Assembly (NCBI GenBank): GCA_012519875.1
Contig: JAAYPL010000124.1
Span: 1-14,808, forward strand
Source of the DNA: Clostridiaceae bacterium
GTDB lineage: Bacteria > Bacillota > Clostridia > Saccharofermentanales > UBA5734
Length of the DNA stretch: 14,808 bases
Direction: 5' to 3'
Each line of letters begins with the position of its first letter. Position 1 is the stretch's first letter. Made by a program: the position numbers and the translations under genes. Shown piece after piece: positions 1 to 6,470 of this stretch. Under the pieces are notes generated by a model, which was not told where the DNA came from, did not search any database, and was given only the letters and a program-made list of their open reading frames with translations.

Positions 1-573
1 ATGGTTCCGTATTCCGACAAGTACAAATATGATCCGGAGCTCGGCCTGAAAATGCTCAAGGACGCGGGTTATAAACCAACCGACATTGCATTCACCATAG
101 TGGGTGACCCAGATTATACCGATGTCAATATTGCCGTTATGGGTCAATTCCATGAGCTGGGACTGACCAGCGTCGAGGCGGTTACCTTTGACGGTGCCAC
201 ATGCTACGGTATGCTGAAGGGCGGAACCTACGAAATGCTCGCAATTCACAACGGTTACGGAAAAGATGCTCCGTTGACTGTTTACAGTATGGGTTTGGTT
301 CCGAACGCGACTCAGAGGGTCATGTGGCTGGATTACATTGATGAGGCACGTTATCAGGAAGCGCTGAAGTTGTACGATGCGGCCGTTGTTTCGCCGGATT
401 ATGAAACACACGTAAAAGACGTCGAGAAATTGACGGATCTGGTCCAAGAGGAATGTTTGGCTATGGGCGGCCTGCTGGTCAACCGGTTCTTCATTTTGCC
501 GGAGAATGTCCAAGGTGTTTACCCGTCCTACATTGGCTATATTGATTTCTGCTACCTGAAAATAGCCGATTAA
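1..573 (+). CDS. ABC transporter family-5 solute-binding protein, C-terminal part (partial, 5' end outside window)
   Basis: This is the C-terminal 190 residues of an extracellular solute-binding protein of the Opp/Dpp (SBP_bac_5) family, which captures a ligand outside the membrane and hands it to the permease pair encoded next. The visible sequence opens with the family's typical YDPELGLKMLKDAGY stretch (residues 10-24), which sits well inside a normal protein of 500 residues or more. The ATG at position 1 is therefore almost certainly internal, and the signal peptide lies upstream of the window. The frame ends with a TAA at 571-573 that lies inside a perfect palindrome. The downstream order of permease, permease, ATPase, ATPase is that of a complete Opp/Dpp operon and supports the assignment. 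The ligand cannot be read from this fragment: peptides, nickel and oligosaccharides are all known for the family. Family confidence is high; substrate is unknown. Confidence 0.85.
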   Translation: MVPYSDKYKYDPELGLKMLKDAGYKPTDIAFTIVGDPDYTDVNIAVMGQFHELGLTSVEAVTFDGATCYGMLKGGTYEMLAIHNGYGKDAPLTVYSMGLVPNATQRVMWLDYIDEARYQEALKLYDAAVVSPDYETHVKDVEKLTDLVQEECLAMGGLLVNRFFILPENVQGVYPSYIGYIDFCYLKIAD

Positions 574-589
574 TTTTAAAATTAATCGG
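566..589. repeat. Perfect 24-bp palindrome over the binding-protein stop codon
   Basis: The arm CCGATTAATTTT (566-577) is followed immediately by its exact reverse complement (578-589). The TAA stop of the binding-protein gene (571-573) lies in the left arm. The left-arm sequence occurs again at 646-657, so the right arm can pair with either copy. It may be an mRNA 3'-end or processing structure, or a protein-binding site; the palindrome itself is seen directly, its role is inferred. Confidence 0.8.
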
Positions 590-615
590 TGCTGCCATCG
601 ACCGGATTGAAAAGA

Positions 616-659
616 CGGGGGTACCAGATCGACCTGGTACCCTCGCCGATTAATTTTTT
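616..659 (+). terminator. Stem-loop followed by a T run in the binding protein-permease spacer (attenuator or partial terminator)
   Basis: Bases 616-627 pair with 634-645 in a 12-bp stem with one G-U pair; its core is GGGTACCAG / CTGGTACCC and its loop is ATCGAC. After 8 bases (646-653) comes a run of six T at 654-659. In addition, 578-589 is exactly complementary to 646-657, so a second 12-bp stem can enclose the first and end in A-U pairs at the T run, as in an intrinsic terminator. Such a structure between a binding-protein gene and its permease genes would fit the usual excess of binding protein over permease, either by partial termination or by protecting the upstream mRNA. The pairing is seen; the function is inferred. 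Confidence 0.6.
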
Positions 660-704
660 CATACCGGCCGGATTCGGCAGAAAACAGACTAACGGAGGCG
701 TCAT

Positions 705-1682
705 ATGCTCAAATACGCAATCAAGCGAATTCTGATGGTTCCGATTTTGTTGTTGCTTGTTGCCTTGTTTATATTTATCCTTTTAAACCTTTCGGAAGCG
801 GATCCGGTTTTGCTCATGCTGCCGCAAGAATACACTCAGGCAGATTACGATGCGATGGCCGCCAAGTTCGGTTTGGATAAACCACTGATCGTTCAGTACT
901 TTAACTGGGTCGTAAAATCTGTGCAAGGAGATATGGGCATTTCCTACAAAACAAAGGGTCCGGTTGCCGATGATGTTGTCTTTCGTATTCCCATCAGCCT
1001 GAAACTGGCTTTTATCACGACTCTGATTATGGTGGTTATCGGCATCCCATTAGGGGTGATGTGTGCTGTCAAACAGTACACGGCTTTTGACAGCATTATT
1101 AACATATTGGCAAAATTTATGGGGTCCATACCGGGCTTTTGGCTGGGACTGATGTTGCTCATTGAGTTTTCGATCAACAGGCGCTGGTTTCCCATTTATG
1201 GGATCGGGACGGTCAAACATTGGGTTTTGCCGGTTTTTACGTTGCTTTTGCCTTTTCTTGCCAATTATGTGCGCCAGGTTCGAAGCGCCATGCTGGATTG
1301 CATCAGGCAGGACTACGTCCGGACCGCGCGAAGCAAGGGGGCAAAGGAGAGCCGTGTTATTTTCCGGGAGGCTTTGAAAAACGCCTTGTTGCCGATCATT
1401 ACTTTGACAGGCGGTATTTTTGCCACGATGATCGGTGGCGCCGTTCTGGTTGAAAAGGTTTTCGCCATTCCGGGTGTCGGCTTTAAGATCGTCGAGGCGA
1501 TCAATACCCGGGACATTCCCACGTTGCTGGCCTGCACTATGATTCTTGCTGTTTTTACGATCATCGTCCAGCTCGTTATCGACCTGTCCTATGCTCTGGT
1601 TGACCCGAGAATCAGAGGGACCTTTGCGACCAAGAAAAAATCGCGCCGGTCCCGGATCAAAAAGGTGGAGGAGGTTCGCTGA
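705..1682 (+). CDS. dppB: ABC transporter permease, Opp/Dpp type, first subunit (DppB-like)
   Basis: This is an inner-membrane channel subunit of the importer, 325 aa, a normal length for the family. About six hydrophobic segments are visible at residues 9-29, 101-121, 134-154, 172-189, 232-254 and 276-298, with a large external loop after the first. The cytoplasmic EAA loop that docks onto the ATPases is at about 204-230, with the motif RSKGAKESRVIFREALKNAL. The start ATG at 705 has a good GGAGG at 694-698. The tail (about 309-325) is strongly basic. The next gene starts one base after the stop, so the two are translationally linked. The symbol is a family-level name: the sequence shows a DppB/OppB-type permease but not the substrate. 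Confidence 0.92.
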   Translation: MLKYAIKRILMVPILLLLVALFIFILLNLSEADPVLLMLPQEYTQADYDAMAAKFGLDKPLIVQYFNWVVKSVQGDMGISYKTKGPVADDVVFRIPISLKLAFITTLIMVVIGIPLGVMCAVKQYTAFDSIINILAKFMGSIPGFWLGLMLLIEFSINRRWFPIYGIGTVKHWVLPVFTLLLPFLANYVRQVRSAMLDCIRQDYVRTARSKGAKESRVIFREALKNALLPIITLTGGIFATMIGGAVLVEKVFAIPGVGFKIVEAINTRDIPTLLACTMILAVFTIIVQLVIDLSYALVDPRIRGTFATKKKSRRSRIKKVEEVR

Positions 1683-1683
1683 T

Positions 1684-2589
1684 ATGGCCGTTTCAGCCGA
1701 TGCATCCGTTGTAACAACTCAGAAAAAACTAAAAAGAAACAGTCAAAGCCGTGAGGTTTGGGAACGCTTGAAATCACGACCAACCTCAATGATTGCTTTG
1801 TTTGGGGTACTTATCCTGATTTTCGTGGCGATTTTTGCCGATTTGCTGATTCCTTATGAAGTGGCTATACGGCAGGTTGCCGCCAACAAGCTGCTGCCTC
1901 CCGGAACGCCGGGGCATCTTCTCGGCACCGACCATTTCGGCCGGGATATGCTGGCCAGAATCATCCACGGTGCACGAACCGCTTTGCTGATCGGGGTGAC
2001 CTCGGCAGGTGCTTCCTTGCTGATCTCAACGATTCTTGCCTGCTTGTGCGCGATGTTCGGTGGTTGGGTGGACAACATAATCATGCGCGTCATCGACGTC
2101 ATCAGCTGTATCCCCGGTCTGGTTGTCGCACTGGCCATTTGTGCGGCTTTGGGCAATGGGATCCCCCAGCTTATTGTGGCACTGACCTTTTCCGGTTTGC
2201 CAATGCATACGAAAATGGTGCGTAGTGTTGCGTTGCGGGTTTCCCAAATGGATTATATCGAGTCGGCCGTCGCACTGGGCGGTTCCCCCGGCTACATCAT
2301 GTATCGCCATCTGTTTCCCAATCTCACCAGCATCATGATCATCAACGGGACCGCTCAGGTTTCGATCAACATCATGATGGGGGCAACCCTCGGATTCATC
2401 GGTCTTGGCATCAAGGCTCCGACACCTGAATGGGGCACCATGCTTGCCGAGGGTCTGAACTTTATGCTGCGGAACCAGTATATGGTTTTGATTCCGGGTC
2501 TTATCCTGGCAATATCTGCCTTGTTGATCAATACGCTCGGTGACAGCTTGCGCGACGCATTTGATCCGCAACTAAAAGGAAGGGCATAG
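1684..2589 (+). CDS. dppC: ABC transporter permease, Opp/Dpp type, second subunit (DppC-like)
   Basis: This is the second channel subunit, 301 aa from the ATG at 1684. The frame stays open upstream inside the preceding gene, but 1684 is chosen because GGAGGAGG lies just upstream at about 1667-1674 and the resulting length is usual for the family. It has a cytoplasmic N-terminus, a first membrane segment at about 36-56, and the OppC/DppC hallmark HLLGTDHFGRD at 78-88. Further membrane segments lie at about 98-122, 137-158, 162-175, 216-240 and 265-286. The EAA loop is at about 193-212 (ESAVALGGSPGYIMYRHLFP). It would form a heterodimer with the preceding permease. It lies within the operon, 10 bp before the first ATPase gene. 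The symbol is family-level; the substrate is unknown. Confidence 0.92.
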   Translation: MAVSADASVVTTQKKLKRNSQSREVWERLKSRPTSMIALFGVLILIFVAIFADLLIPYEVAIRQVAANKLLPPGTPGHLLGTDHFGRDMLARIIHGARTALLIGVTSAGASLLISTILACLCAMFGGWVDNIIMRVIDVISCIPGLVVALAICAALGNGIPQLIVALTFSGLPMHTKMVRSVALRVSQMDYIESAVALGGSPGYIMYRHLFPNLTSIMIINGTAQVSINIMMGATLGFIGLGIKAPTPEWGTMLAEGLNFMLRNQYMVLIPGLILAISALLINTLGDSLRDAFDPQLKGRA

Positions 2590-2599
2590 GAAGATCGGT

Positions 2600-3583
2600 A
2601 TGAGCAATAAAATTCTTGAAATCAAAAATCTCAGCGTGCAATATACAACCGACAAAATCGTTTCCCACGCTGTCAACAACATCGATTTGTCCATTGAAAA
2701 GGGAGAGGTTTTGGGCTTGGTTGGTGAAACCGGCGCCGGCAAAACAACAACCGCGCTTGCCATCATGGGCCTGCTGCCGAGATACATCTCAACCGTAACC
2801 GGAGAAATCAATTTCAAGGGCGAAAACCTCATTGGCCTCAACGAGAAAAAATATCGCAGCATTCGCGGCAGTCAGATTTCGATGATCTTTCAAGATCCGA
2901 TGACCAGTCTGAATCCTGTCTTCAAAGTCGGCGAGCAGATCGGCGATGTGATTAAGTTCCATAACCGCAAACTTCATTCGCATGAAATTGCCGACAAAGT
3001 TGATGAGATTTTAAATCTTGTCGGCATCCCGCCTGACAGAAAGAATGAGTATCCCCACCAGTTTTCCGGCGGTATGAAACAACGGGTCATGATTGCCATT
3101 GCCATTGCCTGCAACCCCGACCTGCTCATCGCCGACGAGCCGACAACGGCCCTGGATGTTACGATTCAGGCCCAGGTCATCAAAATGATGCGTGCGCTGC
3201 AGAAAGATTTAGGCTCGTCGGTTCTTTTGATCACCCATGACTTGGGAATCGTCGCCAACTTTTGCGACAAGGTGGCGATCATGTACGCCGGTGAGATCGT
3301 CGAAGCGGGAACGCTGGAGGATATTTTTGACAAGAGCCGCGATCACCATCCCTACACGGTCGGCCTATTCGGTTCGCTTCCCAATATTCTGGAGCGCACC
3401 GACCGTCTGGAACCGATCAAAGGCCTGACGCCACACCCGTCGGAATTGCCGGAAGGATGCAAATTTCATCCTCGATGCCCCCATTGCATGCCGATCTGCC
3501 AAGCCGGAGATAACCCCGCCAAAGCAACGAGCGGCACCCATGTTATCCAGTGTCACCTTTTTAACAAGGAGAAATCTTTATGA
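2600..3583 (+). CDS. dppD: ABC transporter ATP-binding protein, Opp/Dpp type, first ATPase (DppD-like)
   Basis: This is one of the two cytoplasmic ATPases that power the importer, 327 aa. Visible motifs are Walker A GETGAGKT (42-49), Q-loop Q98 in IFQDP, the ABC signature FSGGM (155-159), Walker B LLIADEP (175-181) with catalytic E180, and the switch His in ITHD (H213). The C-terminal Opp/Dpp-specific extension begins at HPYTVGL (about 255) and holds a cysteine-rich tail (CKFHPRCPHCMPIC, then CH near the end). A tail of this kind binds a [4Fe-4S] cluster in some structurally studied relatives. A GGAAG lies before the ATG. The stop overlaps the next start as ATGA at 3580-3583, indicating coupled translation of the two ATPases. 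The function is certain at family level, but the transported ligand is not known. Confidence 0.93.
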   Translation: MSNKILEIKNLSVQYTTDKIVSHAVNNIDLSIEKGEVLGLVGETGAGKTTTALAIMGLLPRYISTVTGEINFKGENLIGLNEKKYRSIRGSQISMIFQDPMTSLNPVFKVGEQIGDVIKFHNRKLHSHEIADKVDEILNLVGIPPDRKNEYPHQFSGGMKQRVMIAIAIACNPDLLIADEPTTALDVTIQAQVIKMMRALQKDLGSSVLLITHDLGIVANFCDKVAIMYAGEIVEAGTLEDIFDKSRDHHPYTVGLFGSLPNILERTDRLEPIKGLTPHPSELPEGCKFHPRCPHCMPICQAGDNPAKATSGTHVIQCHLFNKEKSL

Positions 3584-4542
3584 GTGAAAGAGAATTGCTG
3601 CGTTGCGTCAATCTGAAAAAATATTTTGAAACACCGGGGGGCATGCTGCACGCCGTTGATGATGTCAGCTTTGTGATCAATGAAGGGAAAACGCTTGGGG
3701 TGGTTGGTGAGTCCGGCTGCGGGAAGTCCACTCTTGGCCGAGCCATTCTGCGTCTCCTTCAACCGACGGATGGACAGGTTATTTTTGAGGGTGTTGACAT
3801 CACGCATATCCCGATGAAGGAAATGCTCAAGCTCAGAAGAGAGATGCAAATCATTTTTCAGGATCCGTTTTCTTCGCTGGATCCTAAAATGACCGTATAC
3901 AAGATTATTGAAGAACCGTTGAGGATTCACCGGGTTTTTAACAACAAAAAGGAACGTGCCGAGCGTGTTGCGGAACTCATGGACATCGTCGGTCTCGACA
4001 GACGCTACGTCGATACCTATCCCCACGAGCTTGACGGCGGTCGCAGACAGCGAATCGGCGTCGCCAGGGCCCTGGCGCTCAATCCCAAATTTATTATCTG
4101 TGATGAGCCGGTTTCGGCTCTGGACGTCTCCATTCAGGCTCAGATCCTTAACCTGATGATGGATTTGAAGGATCAATATGGTCTGACCTACATCTTTATT
4201 ACCCACGACCTATCGGTCGTTAAGCATATCAGTGATGATATTTTGGTTCTTTACCTGGGCAAGATGGTGGAGATGGCCGACTCCGATCGTATTTTTGAAA
4301 ACCCGTTGCACCCGTACACAAAGGCCTTGCTTTCAGCCATCCCGGTTCCCGATATCAGTTATAAAGGCAAGGAAGCTGAGGTCATGAGGGGTGAAGTCAC
4401 TTCGCCGATCGAACCCCCGCCGGGCTGTCGTTTCGCCGCCAGGTGCGATCTGGCGACCGAACGCTGCTTGACAGAAACCCCGGAATTCATCGAAGTTGAA
4501 GCCGGACACCATGTGGCCTGCCACCTCTTTCAGAAATCATGA
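3580..4542 (+). CDS. dppF: ABC transporter ATP-binding protein, Opp/Dpp type, second ATPase (DppF-like), variant signature motif
   Basis: This is the partner ATPase of the importer, 320 aa. It has Walker A GESGCGKS (43-50), Q-loop Q94, Walker B FIICDEP (171-177) with E176, D-loop SALD, switch H209 in ITHD, and the C-terminal HPYTKALLSAIP segment followed by a cysteine-containing tail (CRFAARCDLATERC, then CH). The ABC signature is odd: where LSGGQ is usual it reads LDGGR (151-155), so the Ser and the Gln are both replaced. All other catalytic residues are intact, so the site that uses this signature, with Walker A of the partner, may differ in activity. Its start overlaps the previous stop (ATGA), and AAGGAG at 3566-3571 is its ribosome-binding site. 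It ends the operon, 8 bp from a convergent gene. Confidence 0.93.
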   Translation: MSERELLRCVNLKKYFETPGGMLHAVDDVSFVINEGKTLGVVGESGCGKSTLGRAILRLLQPTDGQVIFEGVDITHIPMKEMLKLRREMQIIFQDPFSSLDPKMTVYKIIEEPLRIHRVFNNKKERAERVAELMDIVGLDRRYVDTYPHELDGGRRQRIGVARALALNPKFIICDEPVSALDVSIQAQILNLMMDLKDQYGLTYIFITHDLSVVKHISDDILVLYLGKMVEMADSDRIFENPLHPYTKALLSAIPVPDISYKGKEAEVMRGEVTSPIEPPPGCRFAARCDLATERCLTETPEFIEVEAGHHVACHLFQKS

Positions 4543-4590
4543 CGGCCCGATTAAAATGATGTGATGTTTGCGTATTCCGAAACCGTCATG
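4538..4590. repeat. Inverted repeat spanning the convergent gene ends
   Basis: CATGACGG (4538-4545) and CCGTCATG (4583-4590) are exact reverse complements separated by 37 bases. The left arm covers the TGA of the ATPase gene, and the spacer holds the stop of the convergent ThuA-family gene. There is no T run, so it is a weak candidate for a bidirectional 3'-end structure. No better terminator is visible between these genes. Confidence 0.35.
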
Positions 4591-5429
4591 TCCCAATAGT
4601 ACGGCCAAGCCCGAAGCCTCTTCAGGCCGGCTAAATCCGGGTAGGGTATGCTGACCCGATCGCTGGCTGCCCATTCTGTCCCGCGGCACAAAAAGCCGGC
4701 AAATGCTGCCCGGCGCAAGGTGTCGGGTCCGTGGCCGATTGATATCGCGAAAACCCGGCCTTGGCCGTAGCGGTGCGTCCAGGCGACCGGGACATCCGTG
4801 TTGATTCCCAGCCAGGATGCGATATCCTGGTTTTCGAACTCCACGCGTCGGTGAACCTGTACCTTATCAAGCTGATAATCGGCCAGGTCGTCGCGAACAG
4901 TGGCCAGAACGGTGACCGGCACATCGGGGAGCCATTTCATATTGACGAAAAAATCATCTTGGGCGGTCATCCAGGACTTGGGCGCACCGGCAACAATTTC
5001 ATGAGAATTTTCAACCATGTCAACCAGCATTTCCAGTTTTGGTGATTTGCGGGCGCCTTGGGCAAAATCAAATTCACAACCGGCCAACCGGACAAATTGA
5101 TCCGGGACGGCCGGATCGCCCTTGATGATTGAAGAATGGTACATCACGGCGCCGCCGCCCTGCCGGACATAATCATAAAGGACATGTTCTGTTTTTTCAC
5201 CCCAGCCGACATAAGGTGTTTCAACGTTGATTTTACCATCGTAATTAATAAAAACGGCATCATAATCCACCAGCGATTCCGCCGATGCACCTTTGAAAGA
5301 TTCCGTGATTTTCACCTCGAAACGGCCGGTTGACTCCAAGAGAAACCGGATCATGGCATTCATTTTCGGATCGTGCTCATCGGTAACAATACCGGTTATC
5401 AATAAAATGTTCAGTTTCCGCTGTTTCAT
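4551..5429 (-). CDS. ThuA-family protein (class I glutamine amidotransferase-like fold)
   Basis: This 292-aa protein has no signal peptide. The N-terminal beta strand and nucleotide-like loop (KLNILLITG, 5-13), the strand DAVFINYDG (57-65), the GGGAVMYHSS elbow (91-100, with H98) and the C-terminal PVAWTHRYGQGRVFAISIGHG (214-234) match the ThuA pattern (trehalose-utilisation ThuA, PF06283). ThuA proteins have the glutamine-amidotransferase-like fold. They are found near carbohydrate transport and catabolism genes; rhizobial ThuA with ThuB takes part in trehalose breakdown. The exact reaction here is unknown. The start ATG at 5427-5429 (minus strand) follows a GAGGT about 7 bases upstream. It is convergent with the ABC operon and divergent from rpmH, so it is a single-gene unit. 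The neighbouring ABC importer hints at, but does not prove, a sugar-related substrate. Confidence 0.82.
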   Translation of the reverse strand: MKQRKLNILLITGIVTDEHDPKMNAMIRFLLESTGRFEVKITESFKGASAESLVDYDAVFINYDGKINVETPYVGWGEKTEHVLYDYVRQGGGAVMYHSSIIKGDPAVPDQFVRLAGCEFDFAQGARKSPKLEMLVDMVENSHEIVAGAPKSWMTAQDDFFVNMKWLPDVPVTVLATVRDDLADYQLDKVQVHRRVEFENQDIASWLGINTDVPVAWTHRYGQGRVFAISIGHGPDTLRRAAFAGFLCRGTEWAASDRVSIPYPDLAGLKRLRAWPYYWDMTVSEYANITSF

Positions 5430-5471
5430 ACACTTTACCTCACTGACAATAGGTTTTATTGCTCCCTCTTA

Positions 5472-5491
5472 CAATCATAACTCAATCATAA
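5472..5491. repeat. Phased direct repeat upstream of the ThuA-family gene
   Basis: CAATCATAA occurs at 5472-5480 and again at 5483-5491, 11 bp apart or about one helical turn; on the minus strand it reads TTATGATTG twice. Each copy contains TATGAT, a close match to a -10 element for the minus-strand gene, but no good -35 is found at the right distance. It could be an activator or repressor site for the ThuA-family gene. A second direct repeat, CCATGGG at 5494-5500 and 5508-5514, lies next to it. Apart from these and the rpmH promoter, nothing else is seen in the 5430-5605 gap. Confidence 0.4.
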
Positions 5492-5532
5492 CACCATGGG
5501 TAGGGCGCCATGGGTTGCTAAACTCAAATTTG

Positions 5533-5562
5533 TTGACAGAACGCGGTGACGGCCTGTATAAT
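5533..5562 (+). promoter_or_regulatory. Sigma-70/SigA-type promoter of the rpmH block
   Basis: A perfect -35 TTGACA (5533-5538) and a perfect -10 TATAAT (5557-5562) are separated by 18 bp. Transcription would start near 5569, giving a leader of about 37 nt before the rpmH ATG. An 8-bp palindrome CAAATTTG (5525-5532) abuts the -35. Two consensus hexamers suit a highly expressed ribosomal-protein gene. Confidence 0.88.
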
Positions 5563-5605
5563 CTTAACGCTATTGGTTTTTGCAGCCTTGGGAGGTGTAT
5601 ATAGA

Positions 5606-5740
5606 ATGAAAATGACATATCAGCCCAAAAAGAAACAACGGGCTCGAGAACACGGTTTTCGCAAGAGGATGGCTACGGCATCCGGGCGCAAGGTCATAAG
5701 GAGACGCCGGTTGAAGGGGAGAAAGCAGCTTAGCGCTTAA
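5606..5740 (+). CDS. rpmH: 50S ribosomal protein L34
   Basis: This 44-aa, very basic protein of the large ribosomal subunit matches the L34 family along its whole length: MKMTYQPKKKQR, then HGFRKRM and GRKV, ending in RRRRLKGRKQLSA. The ATG at 5606 is chosen over upstream in-frame starts because it gives the canonical N-terminus and length and because GGGAGGTG (5589-5596) sits at suitable distance; a second ATG at 5612 is internal. It is the first gene behind the consensus promoter at 5533-5562. An intrinsic terminator begins at its stop codon, so most transcripts probably end there and a fraction reads on into rnpA. Confidence 0.97.
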   Translation: MKMTYQPKKKQRAREHGFRKRMATASGRKVIRRRRLKGRKQLSA

Positions 5741-5775
5741 AGACCGCATACCCTGTGGTCTTTCTTCTTTTTCTC
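5739..5775 (+). terminator. Intrinsic terminator/attenuator between rpmH and rnpA
   Basis: AAAGACCGCA (5739-5748) pairs with TGTGGTCTTT (5754-5763), a 10-bp stem with one G-U pair and the loop TACCC, followed by a T-rich stretch (CTTCTTTTTCT). It starts within the rpmH stop codon. Because no other promoter is evident before rnpA, it most likely works as a partial terminator that sets more L34 than RNase P protein. Confidence 0.8.
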
Positions 5776-5815
5776 CCGGTCGCGCCGGACAGATGATGCA
5801 GAAGACAGATGTATT

Positions 5816-6217
5816 GTGAAAAAGACAAACCGCTTGCGTTTAAATTATGAGTTTTCCCGTGTATACAACAAAGGCCGATTTATTGTCGGCCGGTACGTGG
5901 TATTGCATTATCTGCGCCGCTCCGGGAAAATCAATCGACTCGGCGTAACCGCCAGTCGAAAAATCAAAGGCAGTGTTCGCCGTAATCGTATCAAACGCTT
6001 GCTTCGCGAAAGTTTTCGACAGTTGGAAATGCATTTGCGGCCGGGCTATGATATCATCTTGGTAGGCCGTGAAAACCAGGAACAGCCCGATTTTTCCCTC
6101 ATCCATCAGGAGGTCCGGCGACTCTTGGACAAAGCGGGGATCAGCCGATCGGATGCTTCCTATCCTGAGCTGATCGGGGGAACACCACCTGAGGAAGACA
6201 GAAAGGCAGAAAGATGA
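5816..6217 (+). CDS. rnpA: Ribonuclease P protein component
   Basis: This is the protein subunit of RNase P, which with the catalytic RNA matures the 5' ends of tRNAs. It is 133 aa, slightly long because of a hydrophilic tail (about 113-133). The N-terminal LNYEFSRVYNKG and the conserved RNR signature with its basic helix (RRNRIKRLLRESFR, 55-68) are both clear. The start is a GTG at 5816, giving the standard N-terminus MKKTNRLR; there is no strong Shine-Dalgarno, only a weak purine stretch. An 8-codon open frame (5793-5819) ends by overlapping this GTG, so translation may depend partly on reinitiation. Its stop overlaps the start of yidD (ATGA at 6214-6217). The rpmH-rnpA order is conserved in bacteria. 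Confidence 0.95.
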   Translation: MKKTNRLRLNYEFSRVYNKGRFIVGRYVVLHYLRRSGKINRLGVTASRKIKGSVRRNRIKRLLRESFRQLEMHLRPGYDIILVGRENQEQPDFSLIHQEVRRLLDKAGISRSDASYPELIGGTPPEEDRKAER

Positions 6218-6426
6218 TTGGCAGACTGATGATTCGCGCCATTGGCTGGTATCAGCGCCATGTATCTCCTCAACTGGGTAGCTGTTGCAAATACCTGCCG
6301 AGCTGCTCCCAGTACGCGATAGAGGCAATAGAGCGTTATGGCCCGCTGCGCGGGAGTCTGAAGGCCATCTGGCGGATCCTGCGCTGCAATCCGTTCAGCA
6401 AGGGCGGTTATGACCCGGTTGGTTGA
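6214..6426 (+). CDS. yidD: Membrane protein insertion efficiency factor YidD
   Basis: This 70-aa small protein of the YidD family is thought to act at the inner membrane next to YidC in inserting membrane proteins. It shows the amphipathic N-terminus (LMIRAIGWYQRHVSP) and the diagnostic CCKYLPSCSQYAIEAIERYG segment with its three cysteines, then NPFSKGGYDPV at the end. Length is normal. It overlaps rnpA by 4 bases, which suggests translational coupling. yidC follows after 44 bases that contain two copies of TTACATATA in tandem and no gene. Confidence 0.95.
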   Translation: MIGRLMIRAIGWYQRHVSPQLGSCCKYLPSCSQYAIEAIERYGPLRGSLKAIWRILRCNPFSKGGYDPVG

Positions 6427-6470
6427 TTTAAGCGATTTACATATATTACATATATGAAGGAGCACGAATA

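Noticed and set aside
1..3. ATG at the first base as the start of the binding protein
   Set aside because: The sequence that follows is internal to SBP_bac_5 proteins and lacks a signal peptide; the gene is cut by the window edge.
1546..1683. Upstream in-frame start for the second permease
   Set aside because: It would lie deep inside the first permease gene and add residues unlike the family; the ATG at 1684 has a strong ribosome-binding site.
2026..2571. Minus-strand frame of 181 codons opposite the second permease gene
   Set aside because: It is His/Gln/Asp-rich with low complexity, antisense to a clear membrane protein gene, with no family match that I recognise.
5293..5604. Plus-strand frame of 103 codons ending just before rpmH
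   Set aside because: It overlaps the start of the ThuA-family gene and the rpmH promoter, with no ribosome-binding site and no recognisable product.
5430..5605. Replication origin upstream of rpmH
   Set aside because: No DnaA-box cluster (TTATNCACA-like) and no dnaA are seen; the region is explained by two divergent promoters and short repeats.
6427..6470. Regulatory element in the yidD-yidC gap
   Set aside because: Only a tandem TTACATATA and the yidC ribosome-binding site are present; no stem-loop with a T run and no convincing promoter.
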